Origin: Paenibacillus mendelii
Lineage (GTDB): Bacteria; Bacillota; Bacilli; Paenibacillales; Paenibacillaceae
Direction: 5' to 3'
Length of the DNA stretch: 64,000 bases
Assembly: GCF_024498075.1 (NCBI RefSeq)
Contig: NZ_JANHOF010000011.1
Coordinates: 1 to 64,000, forward strand
Shown here: one piece after another, positions 12,001 to 18,750 of the stretch
Layout of the letters: the number at the start of each line of letters is the position of its first letter
Numbering within the stretch: the stretch's first letter is position 1
Made by a program: the position numbers and the translations under genes
The notes under the pieces: generated by a model
Seen by the model: only the letters and a program-made list of their open reading frames with translations
What the model was told of the DNA's origin: nothing
The model's database searches: none

Positions 12001-15000
12001 AAGTTCAGACCGCGGTGGAGCGCGGAGCAAATCCGCTTCCGTTCGGCTTCGCGCCGCGCCGGCTCCATGCCGGACAAATCGCAAACCCGGAAGGGCAGAT
12101 GGTCCCCCTCAACCGCTGCATAAGACTGAATCCATTGTCCGCCGCGCCGGTGGAAGCGCAGCCGGAAGCCGTCGTGCGCTCGCGTCAGCGCGCGGAAGCT
12201 TTCCCGCAGCAGCTCGGGCTTCAGGCCAAGGCGGGTTTCCAGCATGACCGCCTGATTCCAATGATGAACGTTTTCCAGCTTCTGCTCGAAAAACCAGCGC
12301 TGAATCGCCGTCAGCGGCACCTCTCCCGACGCTTCCTCCTCCGATGCTCCCCGCTTCCCGTCGTGCCCGGCCTCCGTCAGCTCCGCGGCTGCCACGAGCT
12401 CGGCGATCGTCTGATGCTTGAACATTTGGCTCACCGTAATCGCCATGCCCGCCTGCATCGCTTTCCCGGCGATCTGAATGCTCAGAATCGAATCCCCGCC
12501 CAGCTCGAAAAAGTTGTCGTGAATGCCGACGGTTTGCTCGTCGACGCCGAGGACAGACGCCCATATTCCGGCAAGCTTCGCCTCCGTTTCGCTGCGCGGC
12601 GCCGCATAGCCGCTTCCGGCCGCGGCCGGATCGGGCGCCGGCAGCGCGCCGCGGTCGATTTTCCCGACCGCGGTCAGCGGCAGTCGCTCCAATCGCACAT
12701 AAGCGGAGGGAACCATGTAGTCCGGCAGCTTCTTGGACAGAAACGCCCTCAACGTTGCGGCCTCCGGCTCGCCATCCGACACGTAATAGGCGCAGAGCGA
12801 TTTTTTTCCGTTGCCGCCATCCCGGTCGATCACAACGGCATCCCGGATTTGGTCATGCTTCAAAAGGACGTTCTGGATTTCGCCAAGTTCGATACGGTAC
12901 CCTCTTATTTTCACCTGATGGTCGGCCCGGCCGATCAATTCCACTTCCCCGTCCGGCGACCACCTTCCGAGGTCGCCCGTCCGGTACATCCGTTCGCCCG
13001 GGACGAACGGATCGTCCGTGAACTTCTCCGCCGTCAGTTCCGGGCTGTTCGCATAACCCCGGGCCACGCCGGCTCCGGCCAGGCAGATCTCCCCTACGAC
13101 GCCGGTGGGGGCGAGATTGCTGTCGCAATCGAGAATATAGCATCTCATGTTGGCAATCGGCCTGCCGAGGGAAACCTTCCGTTCCGAGCAGCGGGTGAAC
13201 AGCGCGTCCACCGTCGTCTCGGTCGGTCCGTAATGGTTGTACAGCTCGTAGCCCATGCCGGTCAGCTCGTCCTTAAGCGCATCGTCCAGCTGCTCGCCTC
13301 CGGAGATGATCGTGCGCAGGCTGTCCAGCCTCCGCCTCCCGCCGACCAGTTGCTTCAATAAAGTCGGAACAAGGTTGATCAGATGGATGTGATGCCGGTC
13401 CGCATAATCGGCGAACTGCCCCGGGTCGAGAATCAGGCTCTTGTCGGCAATATGCAGCGTCGCCCCGTGCAGCAGCGTGCCGAAGATCTCCTCGATGCTC
13501 GGATCGAACACGACGTTCGTCATCTGCAGCACATTCATGCCGCTGCCGATGCGGTACATGTCGCCGAACCAGAGCGCGATATTGACGACGCCTCGGTTCT
13601 CCACCTGCACGCCCTTCGGCTTCCCCGTCGTTCCCGACGTATAGAAGACGGCGAACAGCCCTCCCGGATCGGGGTCGGCGGACAGCGGGGACGTATTGCC
13701 GGCGAATAGCGCGGGATCGTCCAGCAGCAGGATGCCGTCGGCCGCCGGCAATCCGGCGGCCCGTTCCGCGCCCGCAACGTCCACTGCGTCGCTCCCGCCT
13801 CCCTCCCCTAGCGTCCCCCGCCGGGCCAGCAGCAGTCGCGCTCCGCCGTCCTCCAGCATATACTGCTTACGCGATTCAGGATACGCCGGGTCCAGCGGCA
13901 AATAGGCGCCGCCTGCCTTCAGGACGGCGATTATGGCGACGGTCGTCTCGACGGACCGCTCCGCCATAATGCCGACGACATCCCCGCTCTTCACGCCCCG
14001 CTTGCGCAATTCGTGCGCCAGGCTGTTCGACATCGCGTCCAGCTCCCGGTAGGTGACCGTCCGCCCGTTATGCACCGCGGCCGCAAGCTCCGGCGTTCTC
14101 GCTGCCTGCTCCTCGAACAGCCGGCTGACCGCCGCTCGCTCCGGGAACGGCGTGCGCATGCCGTTGAATTCGCGCAATATCCGCGCCTTCTCGGCGGGGG
14201 ACACAAGCTCGATCTCTTCCACCCGCTTGCCGGGGTGATCGGCGACGTCTTCCATGACGGCGGTCAGCTGCTCCGCAAGCCGTTTGACCGCCGAAGCGGC
14301 GAAGGCATACTCCTTGCAGCTGAAGGTGACCTCGATCTCGTCCGAGACCGTGACGCTGATGGTCAGATCGTAGTTCGTCATCTCAAACGCGGCGTACGAG
14401 CGGAAGGCGATGCCGTCCTCGCTCTCCCGCCGCGCCGTCACGATCCGGTCCAGCGGGTAATTCTCGAATACGACTATCGTATCGAACAGGTCCGTCCGGC
14501 CATCCATGCCTGCATGGCGTTTAATGTCGGCGAGCGGCGTGTGCTCATGCTCCTCCCGGCTCAGCAGGCTGCGGTGGACCTTCCGCACAAGCTCGACGGC
14601 CGATTCGCCCGCATCGCGGCTTACCCGCAGCGGCAGCGTGTTGATGAACAAGCCGACGACTTCCTCCATTCCCCAAATCGCGGCGGATCTGCCGGATACG
14701 GTCGTACCGAATACGACGTCGCGGGCGTTTGCGTTTTTCTGCAGCACGATCCCCCATGCGGCATAAACAAGCGCGGCGAGCGTCACCTCGTTCCGTCTCG
14801 CGAACTCTTCCGGCTTGTTCTTGTCCAGCGTAACCGAATAATGGACATCGCTCTTCGCGATGCCGGGTCCCGAATCTCCCGAAGCCAGCCGAGCCTGCGT
14901 CTCGAACCGTTCGAACATACGCCGCCAATACCGCTGCTGCTCATCTTTATCCTGATTTTGAACAGTCATGACAAAATCCTTAAACCGCTTCCTTGCGGGG

Positions 15001-15527
15001 AATACGACCGTCTCCGATCGGCTGAGCCGCTTGTATGCGTCAATGAATTGCTTCAGAAGAAGGCCGGTGCTCCAGCCGTCGAATAAAATATGATGATGGC
15101 TTATGATCATCTCGCTGCGGTCCTTCTCCAGCCGGCACAGCGCAATCCGGAACGGCACCTGCCGGAGATCGAACTTGTCCGCCCGGTCGTTCGCTCGGAT
15201 CGCTTCCAGCTTTTCGCGGCGCTTATCCGCCTGTATGCCCTCAAGATCATGCACCTGCAGCCGCAAAGGATGCGCCTTCAATACGATTTGAACGGGCGCC
15301 TTCACCTTCTCCCAGCGGAACATGGTGCGCAGCATCTCATTGCCCTCCGCGACGCGCCGCCAAGCCTCGGCAAACAACGTCTCGTCAACGTCCCCTTCGA
15401 TTTCCAGACTGAGCTGCTCGAAATATTCGTCGCTGCCGGGATCCTTCAGATAATGAAACAGGATTCCCTCCTGCATGGGAGTCAGGGCGATGATATCCTC
15501 GACCAGCTCCCGTTCCAATTTGGCCAT
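3096..15527 (-). CDS. NRPS-3: C-A-T-E-C-A-T-C-A-T-C, 4143 aa
   Basis: Three-module nonribosomal peptide synthetase plus an extra C-terminal condensation domain. Order by residue: C1 12-445 (HHILFDG 145-151), A1 465-960, T1 (Ser1013 in LGGDS), E1 1068-1530 (HHLIVDG 1202-1208), C2 1550-1985 (HHLQLDG 1684-1690), A2 2010-2510, T2 (Ser2563 in CGGQS), C3 2648-3075 (HHIVSDG 2772-2778), A3 3085-3585, T3 (Ser3637 in LGGHS), C4 3692-4125 (HHIVSDG 3828-3834). Specificity codes read by eye: A1 DPENIGHVDK (unassigned, acidic pocket), A2 DIENVGAMTK (unassigned, acidic pocket), A3 DLTKVGHIGK (the standard Asp code). C1 and C2 begin TPMQEGILFH and SPVQQSMIFH, the type that follows E domains, so C1 should accept a D-residue from NRPS-2. 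The protein has no release domain and ends in a complete C domain, so it must hand its chain on in trans. AGGAGG lies 8 nt before the ATG. Confidence 0.95.
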   Translation of the reverse strand: MAKLERELVEDIIALTPMQEGILFHYLKDPGSDEYFEQLSLEIEGDVDETLFAEAWRRVAEGNEMLRTMFRWEKVKAPVQIVLKAHPLRLQVHDLEGIQADKRREKLEAIRANDRADKFDLRQVPFRIALCRLEKDRSEMIISHHHILFDGWSTGLLLKQFIDAYKRLSRSETVVFPARKRFKDFVMTVQNQDKDEQQRYWRRMFERFETQARLASGDSGPGIAKSDVHYSVTLDKNKPEEFARRNEVTLAALVYAAWGIVLQKNANARDVVFGTTVSGRSAAIWGMEEVVGLFINTLPLRVSRDAGESAVELVRKVHRSLLSREEHEHTPLADIKRHAGMDGRTDLFDTIVVFENYPLDRIVTARRESEDGIAFRSYAAFEMTNYDLTISVTVSDEIEVTFSCKEYAFAASAVKRLAEQLTAVMEDVADHPGKRVEEIELVSPAEKARILREFNGMRTPFPERAAVSRLFEEQAARTPELAAAVHNGRTVTYRELDAMSNSLAHELRKRGVKSGDVVGIMAERSVETTVAIIAVLKAGGAYLPLDPAYPESRKQYMLEDGGARLLLARRGTLGEGGGSDAVDVAGAERAAGLPAADGILLLDDPALFAGNTSPLSADPDPGGLFAVFYTSGTTGKPKGVQVENRGVVNIALWFGDMYRIGSGMNVLQMTNVVFDPSIEEIFGTLLHGATLHIADKSLILDPGQFADYADRHHIHLINLVPTLLKQLVGGRRRLDSLRTIISGGEQLDDALKDELTGMGYELYNHYGPTETTVDALFTRCSERKVSLGRPIANMRCYILDCDSNLAPTGVVGEICLAGAGVARGYANSPELTAEKFTDDPFVPGERMYRTGDLGRWSPDGEVELIGRADHQVKIRGYRIELGEIQNVLLKHDQIRDAVVIDRDGGNGKKSLCAYYVSDGEPEAATLRAFLSKKLPDYMVPSAYVRLERLPLTAVGKIDRGALPAPDPAAAGSGYAAPRSETEAKLAGIWASVLGVDEQTVGIHDNFFELGGDSILSIQIAGKAMQAGMAITVSQMFKHQTIAELVAAAELTEAGHDGKRGASEEEASGEVPLTAIQRWFFEQKLENVHHWNQAVMLETRLGLKPELLRESFRALTRAHDGFRLRFHRRGGQWIQSYAAVEGDHLPFRVCDLSGMEPARREAERKRICSALHRGLNLTDGPLAAAAYFENGNGQSGTLFMAAHHLIVDGYSWRVIAGDIGELYDQLERSGSALPPPKSLGFKEWSEYAHAYAASSELLEKRGFWLDAAPAAARPIPVDFKDGVNAERDARTVSVALTKEETRRLLLDIHRPFGTRIDDILLAALSRTLAGWSGETTVDLEGHGREKLLEEHDLSRTVGWFTSVFPIVLGDGDVKGDEEDDGRPAGSTGTLIKRVKERFRGIPRGGIGYEMLLYLAEEDVRAAFAARPRAQISFNYLGQFDQLFRNDALFIKPAADPGDTRDPEGIRSHLIDIDAILSDGELTVDWKYGSKIHEETTIKRLADDFMRNLKAIIAYCRQAETRQFTPSDFPLAPAAQDKLDEWSSRYRNMEDAYTLSPVQQSMIFHHVYSPDSSVTVEQTVYTIKSVLNIEAFRRVWQTILSRYESLRASYHWEGLKEPVQLIHGGIDIPFEVLDWTDAAEAERTGKLERWIDSDRRLGFDLSKPPLMRITVVKWAESVYDVIWTHHHLQLDGWCVGILLGEIGTLYEAYCDGREAALPAARPFKDYIAWFRGQDLQLAEQFWKRTLAGFRTPVRFADLFPSANGAEDRAQAFGKAERDVSPELQRRLRQFSRKHRVTLNTIVQGAWALLLNRYAGETDIVFGTTSSGRPADLAGSGSMVGCFMNTLPFRVLTADDASTIPWLQDIQRSSVEMRQYEYTPLADIRSWSDAPRSSALYDLYESIVIFENYPFDETLKDGLGSLRIESLRVEEQMDYPLTVYCNLQPELHFKLLFDCRYLREEEAERILGHLMNLIEGLLAGGEAAIGDIPMLSAAELRRLAHNGGAMDYPQERCWHELFEDQARLQPERTAVIQEDERLSYAELDLLSNRLANKLKTWGVGPDVPVGLYVERSIPMIVGMVAILKAGGTFLPIDADYPGERVDLMLDDARVPVLLTESALEGKVKGGGCRTVCLDTEGEALMREAGDRPVSEAKPENLAYIIYTSGSTGRPKGVMMPHEAVVSHTVDIIGRYELTPEDRVLQFSSIGFDISLEQVLTTLAAGAALVLRDKHTWTPREFSQKCEAYGLTVTNLPTSYWNEVVQLWHSAPDTVPHGRLRLMVVGGERMLPERVAQWNRLPGGRIGLLNAYGPAETAMTSTLYSASSESPAADAERASTPVGKPLANRRIYIVDERMRPVPAGIKGEICIAGIPLARGYLNNPGLTEEKFRKDPFFGGYGSWLYRTGDLGRMLDDGNFEVLGRKDEQTKIRGHRIEIGEIESVLNRCELVHSGVVVVKTSASAENDLAAFYVASGTEGNDPSGIREFMRGSLPAYMVPSFIVPLDRLPLNPNGKIDRKALAALEMGVDPTEQYEGPENGIQAKLIAIWEQILGVGGIGIHHHFFECGGQSLKAIKLISEIQREFATELSLADVFEAPTIKQFSALIERAAQMRDGSPDEYAAAAIEVGPVAGELAHPSDKRTLPAIEPAAEKERYVVSPAQRRLFIVNKLAGATTSYNIPGAVLLEGDLDAARLERAFRALVERHEALRTSFEQEGDAIYQRIHRRAELKVSRLRAAESELKRVFERFVQPFDLARAPLLRAALVEVTPVKRLLMYDMHHIVSDGLSVAILIRDFARLYAGETLPAPPVRYRDYAEWQNGRLNAGAFRKQEEFWVRAFSPDIPLLDLPTDRPRPQETTNEGGQVRFELDGRLGSGLNALARGQGVTLYAVLLAAFNILLHKHSGQEDIVVGSPVAGRRSSDLDAVVGMFVGTVALRNFPEPGKSLGEFVKETAARSLEALDRQDYPFEALVEKLQPNRALNRHPLFDVMFAFENVDLAQARVDGVDITPYEPEGSNAKFDLELKATEKNGGLRLALEYRTALFDRETIGRMAEHLISILEAMAADLTVPIGELELLSAEEKRLLARLNETSAPYPKERTIKRLLEERAEKSAGRTAAASGPDTLTYKALNEKANRLAKRLIEAGAGPGKAFGILAEPSLDMIVGLWAVIKSGAAYVPIDPEFPEERIQFMLADSGVIGLLCQPHLQASADYRGAIIPLDQAALPPGDEENPADNGSSDDPVYIVYTSGTTGVPKGVPVKQRSLINYCAWFTRTAALTAGDRTMLLSSFAFDLGYTSLYSSLLNGGELYLAAKADYADTGKLLEMLRRRRISYIKLTPSLFGLLTGSPSFAEHADLVELRLVVLGGEELKPNDVLKFHSRFPHAAVMNHYGPTETTIGAIARPIAFDRGDEPLKGSIIGRPIDNMKVFLLDARLKPVPVGAVGEICIAGDGLADGYLNETGRTGGKFVEAAVSGTGSVGLYRTGDLGRLTADGEIEFLGRADNQLKIRGYRVEPEETAAVLRNHGSVADAAVIVRKNAQNDPILCAYVVPREDADIAELRAYAASRLPHYMVPAAMIRVDGIPLTPNGKIDAKALPDPSDAPGTDGGYEPPEGPVERRMAELWEKVLERAGVGAQDSFFELGGHSLKAMLLAADIQRAFRVAMPLRDIFKAPTVRAMARYVTEAPENIHSSLQPLPERNVYELSSAQRRLYTLDQIEGIGTSYNMPRATLLEGKLDPDRLKRAFREIVQRHEAFRTSFEIADGEPVQRIHDHADVDIPFWDGGEDANLDPERGLTGRAERLFEAFIRPFDLGKAPLLRVGIVALGKDRHLLLTDMHHIVSDGYSVGILVREFVKLYAGEGGELPEMTLQYKDFAAWQNGFVKTEAAERQLRYWAEELSGELPVLNLPTDFPRPALQSFEGASIRFSAERGLRDRLERLARESGATLYMVLLAAYSTLLSKHSAQQDLIVGAPVLGRMHAELQSIIGMFVSTLAIRSRPQGDRTFAGLLAEVKTSLLEAYDNQDVQFDLLLERLEFKRDPGRNPVFGTMLALQEAPRDERNAGEMKLNPVSYGKRDSKFDLSLFAQPDESGIHFEFEYATKLFTQETMSKMADDFLSVLDAVSRDPDIALHDIEIGGLADDSAEMDNVTFHF

Positions 15528-15539
15528 CTCGACTTCCTC

Positions 15540-18500
15540 CTATCTCGCCTGGGCAGGAGATCCTGCGGCGATGCGGCTCGTATCTTCCGCGATTTCTCCT
15601 TGTTCCATCTTGATCAGCTTGTCCGCCCCGTGAAAATACCGGTCGTCATGGGTGATGGCGATGACGCATTTGCCTTTGGACTTGAATTCGGGCAGCAGCT
15701 CCGCGTAGAAAAATTGCCTGAACTCCGGATCCTGATCGGCCGCCCACTCGTCGAACAGACAGACCGGCTTGTCCTCCAAATAGTTGATCAGCAGCGCCAG
15801 CCGCTTGCGCTGCCCCGTCGACAACTTCGTCGTGCTGAACGTCCCGTCTTGAATGGTCAGCTTCTCGTCGATGCGCAGCAGCTTCATATAGGTCCGGATC
15901 TCATCCTTTTTGGAGGCGGAATCGATGCCGTACAGCTTCCCGAACAAATAATAATCGCTGAAAATCGCGGAGTAGAGCTCGCCCAGCTCCTCCTGGCCGA
16001 CGGCTCTGCCGTTGATCCGGATTTCGCCTTTGTCGCAGGCGTACAATCCCGTCATCAGCTTCGCCAGTGTCGACTTGCCGCTTCCGTTGCCGCCGGTTAT
16101 GAAGGCGATCTCGCCGGAACGGAAGACACAGTCGATCGGGCCGACACGGAACGACTCGCCGCTGTCGCCGCGGTATTCGTATTCCACGCCTTCAAGTTCG
16201 ATCGCAAATCCTCCGCCGCCGGCGACGTCAAGCCCGGTTTCCGCCGCCCGTCCGCCGTCCTCCGGCTCCGTGAGCTGCCGGATGAACGTTTTGATCCGCT
16301 TCCAGCTGATCTGCATTTGCACGGCCTGCGGGATCGCGTTCAGAATGCTGTTGACCGGTCCGGTCATATAGAGAAAGACGAGCACGTAGTTTCGCAAAAT
16401 ATCGCTCCGGACGCTCTCGAACAGCAGCGGGAACAGAAACGCTACCGCCCCGATCACGAGCGTAAACAGCAGTTCCCCGATAATGAACACGTTTGCGAAT
16501 TTCAAGCCGCCGCGGATACGTTTCGTTCTGTATTCTCCGATCGTCCCTTCCATATCCGCCCGGAACTCGTCCCGCTTCGCCCGGCCCAGGCTGAGCTCCT
16601 TATACCCGCCGATGAGATCGTTGATAAAGCGGAAGAACGTGTTTTGAATCGTTCTCGTCTGCTCCCACAGCTTATTGGCCGAACGGCCGGCCGCGTAATA
16701 GAGTCCCGCCGCGGCGAGCATGACGGCGATGGAAATAAGCAGTCCGTACACGTTCAGCACGCCAAGGTAAACGAGGCAGCAAATGAGCGTAATCGAATCC
16801 GTCAATCCGGTGATCAGAATAGCGGCATGGTTGCTGATCGCTTCCGTGTCGTTGTTGAGCGTCGTTTGGATCTTCTCGTTTTCCATCCGCTCGATTTTTT
16901 CATAGGGCGTGTTCAAAATATTGTCCAGCAGCTCGACCCTTTTCTCGTAAATGATCGTGTTCGTCAGCGCGATGAGCCGGGTGCGCACGAATTTTTGGCC
17001 GAGCACGTAGACGGCGATGCCGAGCGCAAAATAGAGGAACAATTCACCGCCCGACTGCTCCCCGTCCATCCGGTTCAGCGCCTCGTTGACGATGAAGATG
17101 ATCATGGCGTTGCCGAAGCCGCTCGCGATGCTCATGACGATGAGCGAGAAAAAGTTTCGGTCCCGATGCTCCGGAAACACAGAAGCAAACGACAGGTACA
17201 GGCCGAACAGGACGACGGCGGACAGCGCCGCCAGCGCCGCCACAGGCAGGCTTGCGGGTGCCCATACTCGGACGAACTCCCAGCTCAGTCCCGAGAACAG
17301 CACGTCCGGAATCCGATACAGTCCATACGCCGCCGCCAGCGCGAATACAAGCGAAAGGGCGGGTATGCCGAGCCGACGTTTCGCGTTCTTCTCCACCCTT
17401 CTGTTTCCGCGGATCAGCTGCAGGATAGACCGGATCAGGAAAAACAGCACGACGCCGATAAACGGAACCGTCAGCAGAATGACGGCGAACGCGAAGCCGT
17501 CGACGCTTTTATACGTATCCCGCGCGTTCTTCTCGGGGCTCTTCCCTTGTAAAATATCGATAACGCCCTGGCCGATGGCGCGCGTATATTCCGAGTCCAG
17601 ATTCGCCAGAACAGCGACGCCGAGCCCCTCCTGCGGACGGAAAACGATGAAGGAGGAGAAGGTCGGATTGCTTCCGTCATGGGAAATTTCCCCACTCCCG
17701 CTCTGATAGACCTCCCAGCCGCCCGCATACGAGCCGCCGTCGCCGGCCGGCGCAACGGAACGGTCCGGCTCGAGCGTTTGCCGGAGAGCCTCCGCCATCG
17801 CCGCGTCCGGCGCGGCGGCGTTTTCCATCTGAATGTTCAGCCACCGCTCCATATCGTTCGCGTTCGAAATGAAATAACCGGCCGGCTTGTTGCCGCGGTA
17901 CATCGGAGCGTCGTAAGGCATTGGTCGCAGAAAGCCGATTTTGTACCCTTGGGCCATCCCGTTCGCTGAGGCTTCCGCTCGATCCAAGTAGGTCTCGTCA
18001 AGCTGCAGCGGCTGCAGAATACGGGTGTGGATATAGTCCTCGAAGCTCATCTTCGACGCTTCCTGGATGATCAGGCCCAAAATATCGTAGTTGATCGTCG
18101 CATATTCGAACCGCTCGCCCGGATAGGACGTCAGCGGACGATTCAGCAGCGTTCTTACCGTCCGCTCCAGCGCGCCGTCATCGTCCGCCGCCGGAATGTC
18201 CTTAATCGTCTCGAACGGAATGCCGCTCGTATGATGCAGCAGCTGCTCGAGCGTAATGTCGACATCTCCGTCGACGGACCGTCCTCTATATTCGCCCTTG
18301 TACTTCATTTTGAACCAGGGCAGGTAATCGCTCACCGTCTTGCTTAAATCGAGCGCGCCCTCTTCGGCAAGCCGGTAAACCGCCAGTGCCGTGAACGCCT
18401 TGCTGTTGGAGCCGATCTCGAACGGCGTCCGCTGCGTCACCGGCGACTTCGATTTCAGATCGGCATAGCCGAAGCTCTTCTTGTACACCGGCTGTGCGCC

Positions 18501-18713
18501 GTTCACGACGACGACCGACAGGCCCGGAATTTTGCCCTCTTTCTTCAGCTTTCCGATCCAGGAATCCAGCTGCTTCTCATACCCGTCCGGCAAAACGGCG
18601 GCCGCGCCCGAATCCGCGGCGGCGGCAAGAGGATTCACAGCCGCCGTCAGAACGAGCAGCACAACGGCAAGCAGGATAGCGGCGGCATTTCGTGTCCGTG
18701 TCATCTTCGCCAT
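15540..18713 (-). CDS. Prodrug peptidase (S12) fused to ABC exporter, ZmaM-like, 1057 aa
   Basis: Residues 1-33 form a signal peptide or anchor. Residues 45-395 are a beta-lactamase-fold S12 serine peptidase: SNSK (Ser102, Lys105), catalytic Tyr204 in YATINYDILG, and HDG at 345-347. Three hydrophobic helices follow at about 406-426, 449-465 and 486-508, matching the three-helix anchor of ClbP. From about 520 comes an ABC exporter of the cyclic-peptide-transporter type (PvdE/SyrD-like): Walker A GGNGSGKST near 874, signature LSTGQ near 964, and CLFDEW near 985. Family knowledge: ClbP, XcnG and ZmaM remove N-acyl-D-Asn from finished molecules during export, and ZmaM has this same fusion. NRPS-2 next door carries an Asn code and an E domain, so the same role is inferred here. 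The third residue of the usual YxN motif is Thr. The ATG at 18713 has GGAG 6 nt upstream and lies 37 bases after the NRPS-2 stop; a longer frame overlapping NRPS-2 is rejected. Confidence 0.9.
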   Translation of the reverse strand: MAKMTRTRNAAAILLAVVLLVLTAAVNPLAAAADSGAAAVLPDGYEKQLDSWIGKLKKEGKIPGLSVVVVNGAQPVYKKSFGYADLKSKSPVTQRTPFEIGSNSKAFTALAVYRLAEEGALDLSKTVSDYLPWFKMKYKGEYRGRSVDGDVDITLEQLLHHTSGIPFETIKDIPAADDDGALERTVRTLLNRPLTSYPGERFEYATINYDILGLIIQEASKMSFEDYIHTRILQPLQLDETYLDRAEASANGMAQGYKIGFLRPMPYDAPMYRGNKPAGYFISNANDMERWLNIQMENAAAPDAAMAEALRQTLEPDRSVAPAGDGGSYAGGWEVYQSGSGEISHDGSNPTFSSFIVFRPQEGLGVAVLANLDSEYTRAIGQGVIDILQGKSPEKNARDTYKSVDGFAFAVILLTVPFIGVVLFFLIRSILQLIRGNRRVEKNAKRRLGIPALSLVFALAAAYGLYRIPDVLFSGLSWEFVRVWAPASLPVAALAALSAVVLFGLYLSFASVFPEHRDRNFFSLIVMSIASGFGNAMIIFIVNEALNRMDGEQSGGELFLYFALGIAVYVLGQKFVRTRLIALTNTIIYEKRVELLDNILNTPYEKIERMENEKIQTTLNNDTEAISNHAAILITGLTDSITLICCLVYLGVLNVYGLLISIAVMLAAAGLYYAAGRSANKLWEQTRTIQNTFFRFINDLIGGYKELSLGRAKRDEFRADMEGTIGEYRTKRIRGGLKFANVFIIGELLFTLVIGAVAFLFPLLFESVRSDILRNYVLVFLYMTGPVNSILNAIPQAVQMQISWKRIKTFIRQLTEPEDGGRAAETGLDVAGGGGFAIELEGVEYEYRGDSGESFRVGPIDCVFRSGEIAFITGGNGSGKSTLAKLMTGLYACDKGEIRINGRAVGQEELGELYSAIFSDYYLFGKLYGIDSASKKDEIRTYMKLLRIDEKLTIQDGTFSTTKLSTGQRKRLALLINYLEDKPVCLFDEWAADQDPEFRQFFYAELLPEFKSKGKCVIAITHDDRYFHGADKLIKMEQGEIAEDTSRIAAGSPAQAR

Positions 18714-18750
18714 GTTCCACTCCAATCCGCGAATCGCTTCGGCCCGCGAT

